DNA of 64,000 nt from an uncultured Bacteroidales bacterium (GCA_905233475.1 CAJOEN010000031.1:1-64000), one strand, 5' to 3'. Shown: positions 39,833 through 49,573, numbered from the stretch's first letter. The notes: generated by a model not told the origin, from the letters alone. Translations and numbers: made by a program.

Positions 39833-40495
39833 TTATATTTTAAATTGTATGTAGGTGATTTTTTTCCCTTCACTGAGGAACATGCTTTCGTAGAAAGTCC
39901 TCACCTCGCACACTTCGAGGTCGAGGCCGGAGCCGTAAAGGTCGTCGGTGGCGAAGGCTACCTCGTATTTGCCTTGCGTAATCACCTCATTCAGAGTGTA
40001 GTCGTAGAGTTCGTAGGAGTCGGTTTTCAGATGTATTGTGCTGTTGGGTTTCAGAATGTTTTTGTAGTAGCCCAGAAAACGTTCCGAAGTGAGGCGTTTG
40101 TTGGGCTTTTTGGGCTGAGGGTCGGGGAAAGTGACCCATATCTCCGACACCTCGCATGGTGCGAAAAACTGCTCTATCAGCTGTATGCGTGTGCGAATAA
40201 AAGCCACGTTCTTCATCTGTTCCTCGTTGGAGGTCTTGCAGCCTCGCCACAGCCGTGCTCCTTTTATGTCGATACCGATAAAGTTCTTTTCGGGGTATTT
40301 GCGGGCGAGGGCGACAGTGTATTCGCCTTTGCCGCAGCCAAGTTCGAGCACTATGGGGTTGTTGTTTTTGAAAAAATCTTCGTGCCAGCGGCCTTTCAGC
40401 GCGAAAGTGTCGGTTTTCAAATCCTCATACGAAACTTGAAAAAGGTTGGGAAATGTAAGGTTTTCTTCGAAACGAGCTAATTTGTTCTTACCCAT
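39833..40495 (-). CDS. trmB: tRNA (guanine-N7-)-methyltransferase
   Basis: PIVLELGCGKGEYTVALARKYPEKNFIGIDIKGARLW; VTFPDPQPKKPNKRLTSERFL. Confidence 0.96.
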   Translation of the reverse strand: MGKNKLARFEENLTFPNLFQVSYEDLKTDTFALKGRWHEDFFKNNNPIVLELGCGKGEYTVALARKYPEKNFIGIDIKGARLWRGCKTSNEEQMKNVAFIRTRIQLIEQFFAPCEVSEIWVTFPDPQPKKPNKRLTSERFLGYYKNILKPNSTIHLKTDSYELYDYTLNEVITQGKYEVAFATDDLYGSGLDLEVCEVRTFYESMFLSEGKKITYIQFKI

Positions 40496-40516
40496 TATTT
40501 TACAAAAGTATATAAT

Positions 40517-40550
40517 AATGGCGGAAATTCAAGAATGAATTTCCGCCATT
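40517..40550. terminator. Hairpin with 14-bp perfect stem at the 3' end of the SPOR/HU gene
   Basis: AATGGCGGAAATTC-AAGAAT-GAATTTCCGCCATT. Confidence 0.6.
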
Positions 40551-40558
40551 GGTTTATT

Positions 40559-42274
40559 TTACCATTTTTTTATTGCCAAATTGCTTGTGTACCACGTTTT
40601 TAGTTGGAACATTACCGCCTCTATCTTAGTTTGTGAAGGTGCGCTTCCCGCACTCACGTAGTAGAAATCGCCTTTGTTGATGACATAAGCGTCGGCACCT
40701 TTCCTACGCAGTATGGAAGCCATCTTCATAGCACTTGCCTTGTCTTTGTAAGTGCCTGCAATAACGTCGAATCCTTGTTTGGTGGAAGAGTATATCGGGG
40801 CGGTGTAAACGGGTTCGGGAGGAACTATTATTACGTCTTTTTCAACTTCACCGGCGTCTATAAGTTCCTGCAGGTATTGGCTGAACAAAGAGTTGTCGAA
40901 AATTTCGCTTATAACTTCGTAGCGAGCACGTTTCTGCTTGCGGTCCTGTAGTTCGTCGTTGATGTATTCGCGAACGAAATCGTTGTAATTGAAGAATTTG
41001 GATATATGGTATCTGTCGGTGTTGTTCAGTTTTTCGTCCAAACGCTCATCAATGAATTCCGTAAGTTTTTCTTTCATTTTGCTGGTGGCTGTAGAATATT
41101 GCTTTGCCACAAGGAATTTGTTCAACCTGTCGGAAATAAGATTCAGTACGGTGTAGCGGTTCTCCTCAACGGCGTTGGGGTTTGTTATTTCCACAAGCGA
41201 AGCGTCGTATGTAAATGGGTTGGTGTATTTTGTGTAGTCGAAATCCGATGTGTTCACATCAGGTGCGGTGCCGGTAACCTCATCTTCGGCTTCGATAGCG
41301 CTGTCATCATCAATAGCGGACAAGCTGTCTTCCGTGGGCTGTTCTGTTGTAGCAGAAACCGCAGTAGTGTCGGGAGCGGCGGATTTTTTCATTATAAAGA
41401 AATAATAGTATGCCGCACCGCCCAAAGCAAGAAGCAGGAGTATGATAAGAATTATGATCAAGGCTTTGCGACCTTTGTGTTTTTTCTTTTCAGGAAGTGT
41501 GTCGGTAGTTTTGTTGTTGGTGGTTTCCGGAACATCGTCGAACATATTGGTAATGCTATCATTCTCGCTTACAATGGGTTCCGTTTCTTTTATTTCTTCT
41601 GACGGGGCAGGGGTGGAGGGTAGGGGAGCCGGCTCGGAAACGGGTTCGGGCTTTGTTTCCATTTCAAATTCCGATGGTATTTCCGGCTGAGGTTCATTAG
41701 TAACCTCCACATGTTCAGTTTCTGTGTTTTCAGTGCTGTAAGCCATATTTTTTTCTTGTTCTGCTACGGCTTCTTCCGAAACAGCCTGTTCTGGTTCTGG
41801 TTCCTCTTGGACAAAGGCGTCGGGATTGTCGAAAACAGCGAATGGGTCGTTGTTCGGAACATCGGTGATTTTTTCAACATCTGTTAAAGGCTCCGACAAA
41901 GCTCTGTCTTTCATCAGGTTGAGTGCTTCTGCAGGAGCAAATACAAAGGTTCCGTTTTCGAAACTCAAATCGCCAATTTCGGGGAATGTGTGTTTTTGTG
42001 TCTTCATTTTGTCCATCAGCGCATCCGAAAAGTTTTTCCACATTTTGGCGGCTGTTGTTTCGTCCACACATTCTTTTTTTGCTATCAACTGGATTATGTT
42101 TCCTCGGTCATCGGAATATGGCTGAAATTCAACGGTTTGCTTTTTGGGATAAAAAGTGTTGGTGTTTTCATCCATGTAGGCGTCTTCGGTTCTTACTACG
42201 AAGGCTCCAATTCCGTTCATTTCAACGGTTGTTCCGCTTTTCAGCAGCGATACGATATGATCTGTTATGTTCAT
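40559..42274 (-). CDS. HU (CCDC81-like) / SPOR domain transmembrane protein
   Basis: N-terminal HU-like domains (ITDHIVSLLKSGTTVEMNGIGAFVVRTEDAY), central TM (ALIIILIILLLLALGGAAYYYFFI), C-terminal SPOR-like FDVIAGTYKDKASAMKMASILRRKGADAYVI. Confidence 0.85.
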   Translation of the reverse strand: MNITDHIVSLLKSGTTVEMNGIGAFVVRTEDAYMDENTNTFYPKKQTVEFQPYSDDRGNIIQLIAKKECVDETTAAKMWKNFSDALMDKMKTQKHTFPEIGDLSFENGTFVFAPAEALNLMKDRALSEPLTDVEKITDVPNNDPFAVFDNPDAFVQEEPEPEQAVSEEAVAEQEKNMAYSTENTETEHVEVTNEPQPEIPSEFEMETKPEPVSEPAPLPSTPAPSEEIKETEPIVSENDSITNMFDDVPETTNNKTTDTLPEKKKHKGRKALIIILIILLLLALGGAAYYYFFIMKKSAAPDTTAVSATTEQPTEDSLSAIDDDSAIEAEDEVTGTAPDVNTSDFDYTKYTNPFTYDASLVEITNPNAVEENRYTVLNLISDRLNKFLVAKQYSTATSKMKEKLTEFIDERLDEKLNNTDRYHISKFFNYNDFVREYINDELQDRKQKRARYEVISEIFDNSLFSQYLQELIDAGEVEKDVIIVPPEPVYTAPIYSSTKQGFDVIAGTYKDKASAMKMASILRRKGADAYVINKGDFYYVSAGSAPSQTKIEAVMFQLKTWYTSNLAIKKW

Positions 42275-42276
42275 TT

Positions 42277-43020
42277 TTATAAGTTTTTCAGTTTTAATAA
42301 ATCTTCGGGGGTGTCTATCGCGATGTTTTCGTGATTTGTTTCTTTTACTCTGATTTTGAAGCCGTTATCGAGCCAGCGTAGCTGTTCGAGCGACTCACAA
42401 ATTTCTAGTTTACTCTGTTGTAACTCAATAATTTGCATAAGCACGTCGCTACGGTAGGCGTATATGCCGATGTGCTTGTGGTATTCGTGGTGTTGCGACC
42501 AAGTTTCCTGCTCTTTGCCACGTTGGAAAGGCAATGCAAATCTGCTGAAATACAAAGCATTGTCGTTTCTATCGCAAATTACTTTTACAACGTTTGGCGA
42601 AAAGAGTTCTTCGTTAGAAGTGATTTTTTTCTTCAAAGTGGCTATTTCAACCGCAGGGTCGTTGAAACACTGTATAAGTTGCTCTATTTGAGTATGTTCT
42701 ACAAAAGGTTCGTCGCCTTGAATATTTATCACCACATCGGGACGAATATTTTTGGCAATGAGATTTTTCAGCACCTCGCCGCAACGGTCGGTGCCGCTTT
42801 TATGGGTACTGGAGGTCATTACGGCCTGTCCGCCGAATTCCCTTACGCAGTCCATAATGCGGTCGTCGTCGGTGGCCACGATTGCGCCGCTGAGTTGCGG
42901 TATGCGCGAAACACGCTCGTACACATGCTGTATCATCGGTTTGCCGTTGATGATGGCCAATGGCTTGCCGGGGAAGCGTGTGGAAGCGTAGCGTGCGGGA
43001 ATTATGCCTGTAACATTCAT
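42277..43020 (-). CDS. kdsB: 3-deoxy-manno-octulosonate cytidylyltransferase
   Basis: IPARYASTRFPGKPLAIINGKPMIQHVYERV; VINIQGDEPFVEHTQIEQLI. Confidence 0.96.
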   Translation of the reverse strand: MNVTGIIPARYASTRFPGKPLAIINGKPMIQHVYERVSRIPQLSGAIVATDDDRIMDCVREFGGQAVMTSSTHKSGTDRCGEVLKNLIAKNIRPDVVINIQGDEPFVEHTQIEQLIQCFNDPAVEIATLKKKITSNEELFSPNVVKVICDRNDNALYFSRFALPFQRGKEQETWSQHHEYHKHIGIYAYRSDVLMQIIELQQSKLEICESLEQLRWLDNGFKIRVKETNHENIAIDTPEDLLKLKNL

Positions 43021-43032
43021 AAAATCAGTATG

Positions 43033-43647
43033 TTAGAACAGTCCGTTTATTTCTGCATTGATTTTTTCTATCACAGTACCAAGGTCGTTGGGATTGTCGG
43101 CGAAGTTAAGTTCTTCAATATCAATAACAAGTAATTTACCTTGGTCGTAATGTTCAATCCATTCCTCGTAGCGTTGGTTAAGGCTCGAAAGGTAATCTAA
43201 ACGTATGGTATTTTCGAAATCGCGTCCGCGTTTCTGAATCTGTTTAACAAGTGTCGGCACGCTTCCGCGAAGGTATATAAGTAGGTCGGGGTATTTTATG
43301 AACGACGAAAGTAGCTCAAATATAGATAGATAGTTTTCGAAATCGCGGGTGTTCATAAGTCCCATTTCGTGCAGTGTTGGGGCAAAAATATAGGCATCCT
43401 CGTAAAAAGTTCGGTCTTGAATGACATTTTTTTGTTCCTTATGTATCTCCAAAACCTGCTTGAAACGTGTGTGCAGTAAGTAGATCTGCAGGTTGAACGA
43501 CCAACGCCTCATATCTTCGTAAAAACTGTTCAGATATGGGTTGTTGTCGGTACTTTCGTACAGAGTGTCGTAGTTCAAATGTTTGGCCAAAAGCCCCGTA
43601 AGCGTTGTTTTTCCAGAACCTATATTTCCCGCTATGGCTATGTGCAT
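43033..43647 (-). CDS. Deoxynucleoside kinase family protein
   Basis: MHIAIAGNIGSGKTTLTGLLAKHL Walker A; VIQDRTFYEDAYIFA DRS-like motif. Confidence 0.92.
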   Translation of the reverse strand: MHIAIAGNIGSGKTTLTGLLAKHLNYDTLYESTDNNPYLNSFYEDMRRWSFNLQIYLLHTRFKQVLEIHKEQKNVIQDRTFYEDAYIFAPTLHEMGLMNTRDFENYLSIFELLSSFIKYPDLLIYLRGSVPTLVKQIQKRGRDFENTIRLDYLSSLNQRYEEWIEHYDQGKLLVIDIEELNFADNPNDLGTVIEKINAEINGLF

Positions 43648-43845
43648 TTTTTTACGTTTTTTATATTAGATAATATCCCTACAAGGTTTAAACACTCATT
43701 TTCAGCTTATTAAGGCTTTACAATTAGCATTATACCAAATTGCAAATATACATTTTTTTTTTGATTTTTTCGGCGCCGTTTTCCAAAAATGTATTATTTT
43801 TTACGAAAGGGATGTCAAATAGCCATATAGTTTATTCCTTTTTAT

Positions 43846-43873
43846 TTGTTACATAATTTATAAAATGTTAAGT
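43846..43873 (+). other. attL: XerCD dif-like site
   Basis: TTGTTACATAA-TTTATA-AAATGTTAAGT. Same architecture as E. coli dif (GGTGCGCATAA-TGTATA-TTATGTTAAAT) and directly repeated at 49992-50019. Confidence 0.88.
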
Positions 43874-43923
43874 TGAATTTTTATTTTAATTTTTTCATAA
43901 TCAATTCAATAACATAATAAAAA

Positions 43924-44187
43924 ATGAAACAGACAAACAATAAAATTCGGAAAATAAATGGTGATGATTACCATTATTTAACCTCTCGCTTTGCTTTTCG
44001 CTTCGATGGCGAATTATATCTATTTAAACCATTAGTAACTTATCGTCGTGCCTATCGATTTTGTTTGGCACTATCTAAGTTAATTTCTTGTCCTGTCTTC
44101 TTATATAATATGAACTATTATAATGAATTATTTCGTGTCCGTACAATTAATTATAAGACTTCTAAATCTAAAAGAGTAAAACAATGA
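43924..44187 (+). CDS. Phage hypothetical protein (87 aa)
   Basis: Overlaps the Rep start by ATGA (stop 44187 / start 44184). Confidence 0.75.
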   Translation: MKQTNNKIRKINGDDYHYLTSRFAFRFDGELYLFKPLVTYRRAYRFCLALSKLISCPVFLYNMNYYNELFRVRTINYKTSKSKRVKQ

Positions 44188-45581
44188 TTAATTGCGAACA
44201 TCCTAATATTATCATTAACCCGTCTGTATATCAGCATATACAGAAGAACCATATTATATACTTAAATGATCATCCTCGTAATTTTCTTACTGCTGGCCTT
44301 CTTAATGTAAAATATTTGTATTGTGTTCTTTCTGAGATACGTAAGTCGTTGAACATTAAGACTTCTGATTTTAATCTTCATTATTTTGTTGATGATTTTG
44401 GTATTCGTCAGCTTGTTTTTCTTCAAGTTCCTTGCAATCATTGTAACTTATGCCGCCGCAGACGTCAAAATGACTTAGTTCAGCGTTTCCGCTTTGAAAC
44501 AGAGGAACACTCTGAATTACCTTATTTTGTTACCCTTACTCACAATCGCTATTCTCTTCCTAAGGATAATCTTGTACATATTCGAACAATTCAGCTCTAT
44601 ATTAAGCGGCTTCGTGATTATGCTCTTCGTGATTTTGGTATTACTGATATATCATTCTATGCTCAAGGTGAGTACGGTAAGAAGCGTAATCGTCCACATT
44701 ATCATTTTCTTATATGGGGTCTTCCTAAGTTCGATAATATTCTTGTCGCTCGTGATTGGTTTTCAAAGTCTTGGCGTACTAAGACTAAGATTTCATTTTA
44801 TCAGCGTTCAACTGGAAAAATTATTAAGTCTAAGGCTCCTCTTGGTATTGTTCATTGTAGTCAAGTTGCTTCACCTGATTATCTTGATTATTATTTTAGA
44901 ACTCGTGGAAAACGGATTTCTGCTACTGACGCATTCAAGTACGCGTCTAAGTATTCTACTAAGGATGGTGGTTTATCTACTTGGTCTTGTCATTTAGGTG
45001 AGAAGTATGTTAAGAGAACTTATTCTGCTGATTTACTTGGTCTTAATCCTCGTATTGATATTTATTTTCTTGACAGGTTTGGTACCACTTCTCCTGTTAT
45101 TAAAAATAGGTGGTTTTTTAATGTTGTATTCGGCAATTTAAGTAAGGAAACATATAAGTTACGTAGCGAGTTGAAACACATTGTTGCTTCTTTATCTGTG
45201 AAAAATAGAAAGTTAGTCGATTGGTGTACCTATAAGATTAAGCCCATTGCTGACGATTATGGTTATATTGTCGGTTATCCCTATATTAATAAGCGTGAAG
45301 TTATTGATTATTTAAAGAATAAGTGTGTTGTCTCTCGGCTCAAGCGTGTTAAGTCTCGATTTAACCAGTTTTATTATTATAATGGTATTATTGTGAATAA
45401 TTTATTGAATTTATATTGGGATACCGATTTCGATGAGTTGGAAAATAGGCATTTGGCTAAGGTTATTTACCAACAACGTTGCTTTGCTGTTGTCCCTGAG
45501 CTCACTGTTGAAGAGGTTGCAATTAATTCACATCGTTCTGCTCGATATGCTTATTATCAGGATATTAATCAATCATTGTAA
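44184..45581 (+). CDS. Microviridae replication initiator (VP4-like, HUH/rolling-circle)
   Basis: CNHCNLCRRRRQNDLVQRFRFETEEHSELPYFVTLTHN, GEYGKKRNRPHYHFLIWG (HUH), DAFKYASKYSTKDGG (catalytic Tyr region). Confidence 0.93.
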   Translation: MINCEHPNIIINPSVYQHIQKNHIIYLNDHPRNFLTAGLLNVKYLYCVLSEIRKSLNIKTSDFNLHYFVDDFGIRQLVFLQVPCNHCNLCRRRRQNDLVQRFRFETEEHSELPYFVTLTHNRYSLPKDNLVHIRTIQLYIKRLRDYALRDFGITDISFYAQGEYGKKRNRPHYHFLIWGLPKFDNILVARDWFSKSWRTKTKISFYQRSTGKIIKSKAPLGIVHCSQVASPDYLDYYFRTRGKRISATDAFKYASKYSTKDGGLSTWSCHLGEKYVKRTYSADLLGLNPRIDIYFLDRFGTTSPVIKNRWFFNVVFGNLSKETYKLRSELKHIVASLSVKNRKLVDWCTYKIKPIADDYGYIVGYPYINKREVIDYLKNKCVVSRLKRVKSRFNQFYYYNGIIVNNLLNLYWDTDFDELENRHLAKVIYQQRCFAVVPELTVEEVAINSHRSARYAYYQDINQSL

Positions 45582-45623
45582 TTCATTTAATTCATATATT
45601 TATTAACTAAAACATTTACAATT

Positions 45624-45719
45624 ATGAAATTAGCTACTTTTCCTTTCCGTCTTATATGGAACATTATCAAAACAGTTGTCGAGATGATTCTCGGAGATTT
45701 AAACCTCAAAAAAAAGTAA
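45624..45719 (+). CDS. Small phage peptide (31 aa), single hydrophobic/amphipathic helix
   Basis: MKLATFPFRLIWNIIKTVVEMILGDLNLKKK*, located between rep and the major capsid gene. Not in the provided ORF track. Confidence 0.6.
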   Translation: MKLATFPFRLIWNIIKTVVEMILGDLNLKKK

Positions 45720-45725
45720 TTAGTT

Positions 45726-47942
45726 ATGGCAAGTATTTATAAAAGACAAAAGGGTTATGTGAAGAAGCCTAATCGGAATAATTTCGATTTGACTTTTTCT
45801 AACAATTTCACGACTAAAATAGGTCAGATAACTCCTATTATGTGTAAGGAAGTTAATCCCGGCGATAAGTTTAATATTAATTTTGCCGCTGGTCTTCGTG
45901 CAATGCCTTTGGCGTTCCCTATTCAGACACCTTTACAGGCTCAATTTTCATTTTTCTACGTTCGTAATCGGACATTATGGAAAGATTGGATGGACTTCTA
46001 TGGTAGGACAAAGGATGGTCTCATTCATCCATATATTTCTATTCCTTACTCTCGTGCTCATGAGATGGGAACTTGTTCTCTTGCTGATTATCTCGGTGTT
46101 CCTACTACTTATGCTCAACAAGAAATAATTGATTTTGAATCATATTTCTTCCATGGTGACCCTCAAGTCCGCACCTCAGCTAATAGTACAACTTCTGTTA
46201 ATGTCACTACTATTCCCGCCGAGGGTGATTCTTATAACAATCAAGGAGATAATATTACTGTATCTGATATTGGTGCACGTGTCTACCCTTATCGATTTGT
46301 TTGGAATGTAGTTACTACAGGAACACTTGGTTATAAGGTAAATAACTATTTCGGCCAAGATTCATATGGACTTTATATTAAAGTTAATGGCCGTCAGTTG
46401 AAAGACCGTCTGAAATTCCCATTTGGTGACGCCTCAACGATTATTAATAATCTTTCTGACTGCACAATTCTTGTCTCTGTAAATGACGATGGTTCAACAG
46501 GTTACGAAAATTCTGTTGTTCGTGGTCGTGGCAAGATTAGTTCTGTTACTGTTACCGATGGAGTATTGGAATGTGAATGGAGTGACCCTCTCAAAGACTT
46601 GTTTGCAACAGGTAACTATTCGGACGCATATATCACATTTGTTTTCCTTGTCAATCCTTGGGTCGCTTTTTCTTCTTCGTTATTCACTGGCAATCAGGTG
46701 TCTGTTAACTTTCAACTTGTTAGTACTTCTGATGTCTCCAATACAAGCAATCCCTTTGTTATTCAAAGTGGTGATGAAGTTCCTGATATACGATTGAATG
46801 CTCTTCCATTCCGTGCATATGAGGCTATTTATAACTCATATTATCGAAATGAAATAAATGACCCATTTGTATTGAATGGTACACCTGAGTATAATCGTTA
46901 TGTAACTAACTTGGATGGCGGTGCTGATAGTATTACACCATTATTCTTACGTATGCGTAACTATGAGTTAGATTTTTTGACATCTGCCGTTCCCTCTCCA
47001 CAACATGGCATTGCTCCTCTTGTTGGTGTGTCTTCAACTGGTGTATTCAAGTTTGAGGATGAAGATGGTCATATCTTTACCCTAACACCTAAGATAGGTG
47101 ATGATGGTAATACTCTCACTGGTATTGATAGCTATGATGAGGGTCTTCCTGTAGGTAATATCAAGAGGCTTACTGAACTTATTAGGTATGGTATTTCTAT
47201 TAATGATTTCCGACAGGTTAATTCATTACAGCGTTTTCTTGAGACAAATATCCGTCGTGGGTTAAAGTATAAGCAACAGATATTATCTCATCATGGTGTT
47301 AATGTTCGATATGATGAGTTGGATATGCCTGAGTATCTTGGTGGTCTTACTCGTAATATAAATGTTACTCAAATCACTTCTACTGCTGAGACTTCTGAGA
47401 TGGCTCTTGGTGAATTCGGTGGTCAAGCTGGATTATTTACTCAAAACACTCATGGTATTAATCATTATTTCGATGAGCCGGGCTTCTTATTCTGCATGCT
47501 CACTATTGTTCCTATTCCTAACTATTCTCAGCTTCTTGATAAGAAGTTTCTTAAGGACAATCAGTTAGATTACTTCTTCCCTGAGTTTAACCATATTGGT
47601 TACCAACCTATCGATTATCGTGAGGTTACTCCAATTCAGGCTAAGTTACATGGGGTTGATTACAATAGTGTATTTGGCTACCAACGACCTTACTACGACC
47701 TTGTATCTTCGGTTGATGAGGTTCATGGCCTTATGCGTACCACTATGCAGGGCTTCTTATTGACCCGTAATTTTGGTACTCCTCCACGTCTTGGTCATGA
47801 CTTTCTTGAGATAAATCCTGATGATATGACTAACCCGTTTGTCGACACTTCCGTTGATTCTGATACATTTGTTGGTCAAATTTCCTTTGACATTAAAGCC
47901 AAGCGTGCTGTTTCTAAGGTTGCTATTCCGAGACTTGAATAA
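45726..47942 (+). CDS. Microviridae major capsid protein VP1
   Basis: 738 aa: NNFDLTFSNNFTTKIGQITPIMCKEVNPGDKFNINFAAGLRAMPLAFPIQTPLQAQFSFFYVRNRTLWKDW; TPIQAKLHGVDYNSVFGYQRPYYDLVSSVDEVHGLMR. Confidence 0.95.
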   Translation: MASIYKRQKGYVKKPNRNNFDLTFSNNFTTKIGQITPIMCKEVNPGDKFNINFAAGLRAMPLAFPIQTPLQAQFSFFYVRNRTLWKDWMDFYGRTKDGLIHPYISIPYSRAHEMGTCSLADYLGVPTTYAQQEIIDFESYFFHGDPQVRTSANSTTSVNVTTIPAEGDSYNNQGDNITVSDIGARVYPYRFVWNVVTTGTLGYKVNNYFGQDSYGLYIKVNGRQLKDRLKFPFGDASTIINNLSDCTILVSVNDDGSTGYENSVVRGRGKISSVTVTDGVLECEWSDPLKDLFATGNYSDAYITFVFLVNPWVAFSSSLFTGNQVSVNFQLVSTSDVSNTSNPFVIQSGDEVPDIRLNALPFRAYEAIYNSYYRNEINDPFVLNGTPEYNRYVTNLDGGADSITPLFLRMRNYELDFLTSAVPSPQHGIAPLVGVSSTGVFKFEDEDGHIFTLTPKIGDDGNTLTGIDSYDEGLPVGNIKRLTELIRYGISINDFRQVNSLQRFLETNIRRGLKYKQQILSHHGVNVRYDELDMPEYLGGLTRNINVTQITSTAETSEMALGEFGGQAGLFTQNTHGINHYFDEPGFLFCMLTIVPIPNYSQLLDKKFLKDNQLDYFFPEFNHIGYQPIDYREVTPIQAKLHGVDYNSVFGYQRPYYDLVSSVDEVHGLMRTTMQGFLLTRNFGTPPRLGHDFLEINPDDMTNPFVDTSVDSDTFVGQISFDIKAKRAVSKVAIPRLE

Positions 47943-47972
47943 TTATTGTTTTCATCTGTTTTATTGTTTATT

Positions 47973-48000
47973 GGGCTGTAGTCCGCTGCAGCCCTTTTTT
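47973..48000 (+). terminator. Intra-phage rho-independent terminator downstream of VP1
   Basis: GGGCTGTAG-TCCG-CTGCAGCCC followed by T6. Confidence 0.85.
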
Positions 48001-48037
48001 AAAAAAGTTTAAAAATTTTAATAAAAGAAATATTATT

Positions 48038-48379
48038 ATGAATACACGTCAAAAAATTTTTATGCGCTCTTGCGTACGAATCAAAAACACTAAGTTGTTG
48101 GAGCATGAGTCTCCAGTACAATCTGGATTGTCCGTTACTCCGTCTCAGATGTTGCGAATGACTGAACAAGGTATTGCTATCAGTCCTGCTGCTGTTGATG
48201 AGACAATATTTAGCGATAATGATTACAAGAACACTAATGATTTCCATGTTAATGTAGAGGATAGACGTCATATTGATATTAATATGGTATGGGAGACAGA
48301 ACAAGACATTAAAAAGAAATTCCGTAAAGCTCGTAAGGACGGAGCATTTGTAGATGTTGAACCGAAAGGAGGTGAATAA
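48038..48379 (+). CDS. Microviridae internal scaffolding-like protein (VP3-like)
   Basis: Position between VP1 and VP2; 113 aa with QSGLSVTPSQMLRMTEQGIAISPAAVDETI. Confidence 0.75.
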   Translation: MNTRQKIFMRSCVRIKNTKLLEHESPVQSGLSVTPSQMLRMTEQGIAISPAAVDETIFSDNDYKNTNDFHVNVEDRRHIDINMVWETEQDIKKKFRKARKDGAFVDVEPKGGE

Positions 48380-49491
48380 TGGGCCCCGCTGTTATTAAGG
48401 GATTGTTTGACTTAGGTACTGGCCTTGCTTCTGTTGGTGGTTCTCTATGGTCTAATTCTCAAAACAGGCGTTCTCAAGAGAACGAGAATGCCCGTAATCG
48501 CGCATATTCTCGTGAGCAAAATCGCTTGAATTTAGAACAATGGCAACGTGAAAACGTATATAATAGTCCATTTGCTCAAATGCAGCGTCTTCGTGCTGCT
48601 GGCATTAATCCTGCTATGGCATATTCCGATGGTATTGAGAATTTGGCTGCTCAGAGTCCTGAGATGATAGCTTCTCAAAGTAAGGCCTATACTGGCACTC
48701 CTAATCCATTTTCTTCATTTGTTGATGATTATTCTACTATGTCTCAGTTACGTGCTACTATTGAAAATATTAATGCTGATACTGAGTATAAGAGAGCTAA
48801 GTCCGGCGAGAGTGCTATTGTTCGTGCGTTGTATGAACAGAAGTTGGAGATTGATGGCACGAAGTTCACTTGGGATAAGGAAGATAGGGAGTTAGATAAG
48901 GAGCGCAATATTACTGAGCTTAATCTTGTTCGTGAACGATATGAGACACAGAAGGAGGAAACAAGGAAAGTTGCTCAACAGGTTCGTAATCTTTCCAAGG
49001 AGTATGATATTAAGGAGCTTGAGCGGGAATTCCTCGAACTCACTAAGGATGATAGAGTTATGTCTATTAAGCTTAATAATAGTGAATTACGTTCTAAGAT
49101 ACGTCTTAACGGTCAGACGTATGAACTTAATGAATTTGTCAAAAAGGAGCGTGTAGCTCGTGTTAATGCTATATCTTCTTATAATGATAAGATTTTATCT
49201 CAGTTTTTGCGTGAGGCTTCTAATGGTGCTATTAATTTTGATTCTATGGATGAGAGCGGTAAGTCTATGCTAAGAGCTGTTTATGGTGAAGATTTCTTCC
49301 ATAATCAGCAGTTGCAGAATGAAGCATATCTTGACGCTCTTGCATGTGAATTGGTGTATGGAAATGCTCAGCATATTCAGCTCGAAAATACTTACTATGG
49401 CATTCAGCAGTTGAGTAATCTTATTAGTTCTTATTCTAAGGTTCGTGGTTCTCTTGGTAAGCGTAATGGTGGTTTTAAGTCTCGTAAGTAA
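48379..49491 (+). CDS. Microviridae DNA pilot/minor spike protein VP2
   Basis: LNLEQWQRENVYNSPFAQMQRLRAAGINPAMAYSDG motif; Gly-rich hydrophobic N-terminus; TAATG overlap with the upstream ORF. Confidence 0.93.
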   Translation: MGPAVIKGLFDLGTGLASVGGSLWSNSQNRRSQENENARNRAYSREQNRLNLEQWQRENVYNSPFAQMQRLRAAGINPAMAYSDGIENLAAQSPEMIASQSKAYTGTPNPFSSFVDDYSTMSQLRATIENINADTEYKRAKSGESAIVRALYEQKLEIDGTKFTWDKEDRELDKERNITELNLVRERYETQKEETRKVAQQVRNLSKEYDIKELEREFLELTKDDRVMSIKLNNSELRSKIRLNGQTYELNEFVKKERVARVNAISSYNDKILSQFLREASNGAINFDSMDESGKSMLRAVYGEDFFHNQQLQNEAYLDALACELVYGNAQHIQLENTYYGIQQLSNLISSYSKVRGSLGKRNGGFKSRK

Positions 49492-49573
49492 TAAACCTAA
49501 TAAAATTAACTCTTGCTAAATGCTTAATATCAATCATTAATAGCACTGGCTTGTGTATTTCTTATTTGGGGTT

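Noticed and set aside
41006-41602. 198-aa antisense ORF (+) in the HU/SPOR gene
   Set aside because: Shadow ORF opposite a well-supported coding frame.
44494-44997. 167-aa ORF inside phage rep in another frame
   Set aside because: Leu/Ile-rich shadow translation caused by T-rich codons of rep. Overprinting is possible in microviruses but nothing here supports it.
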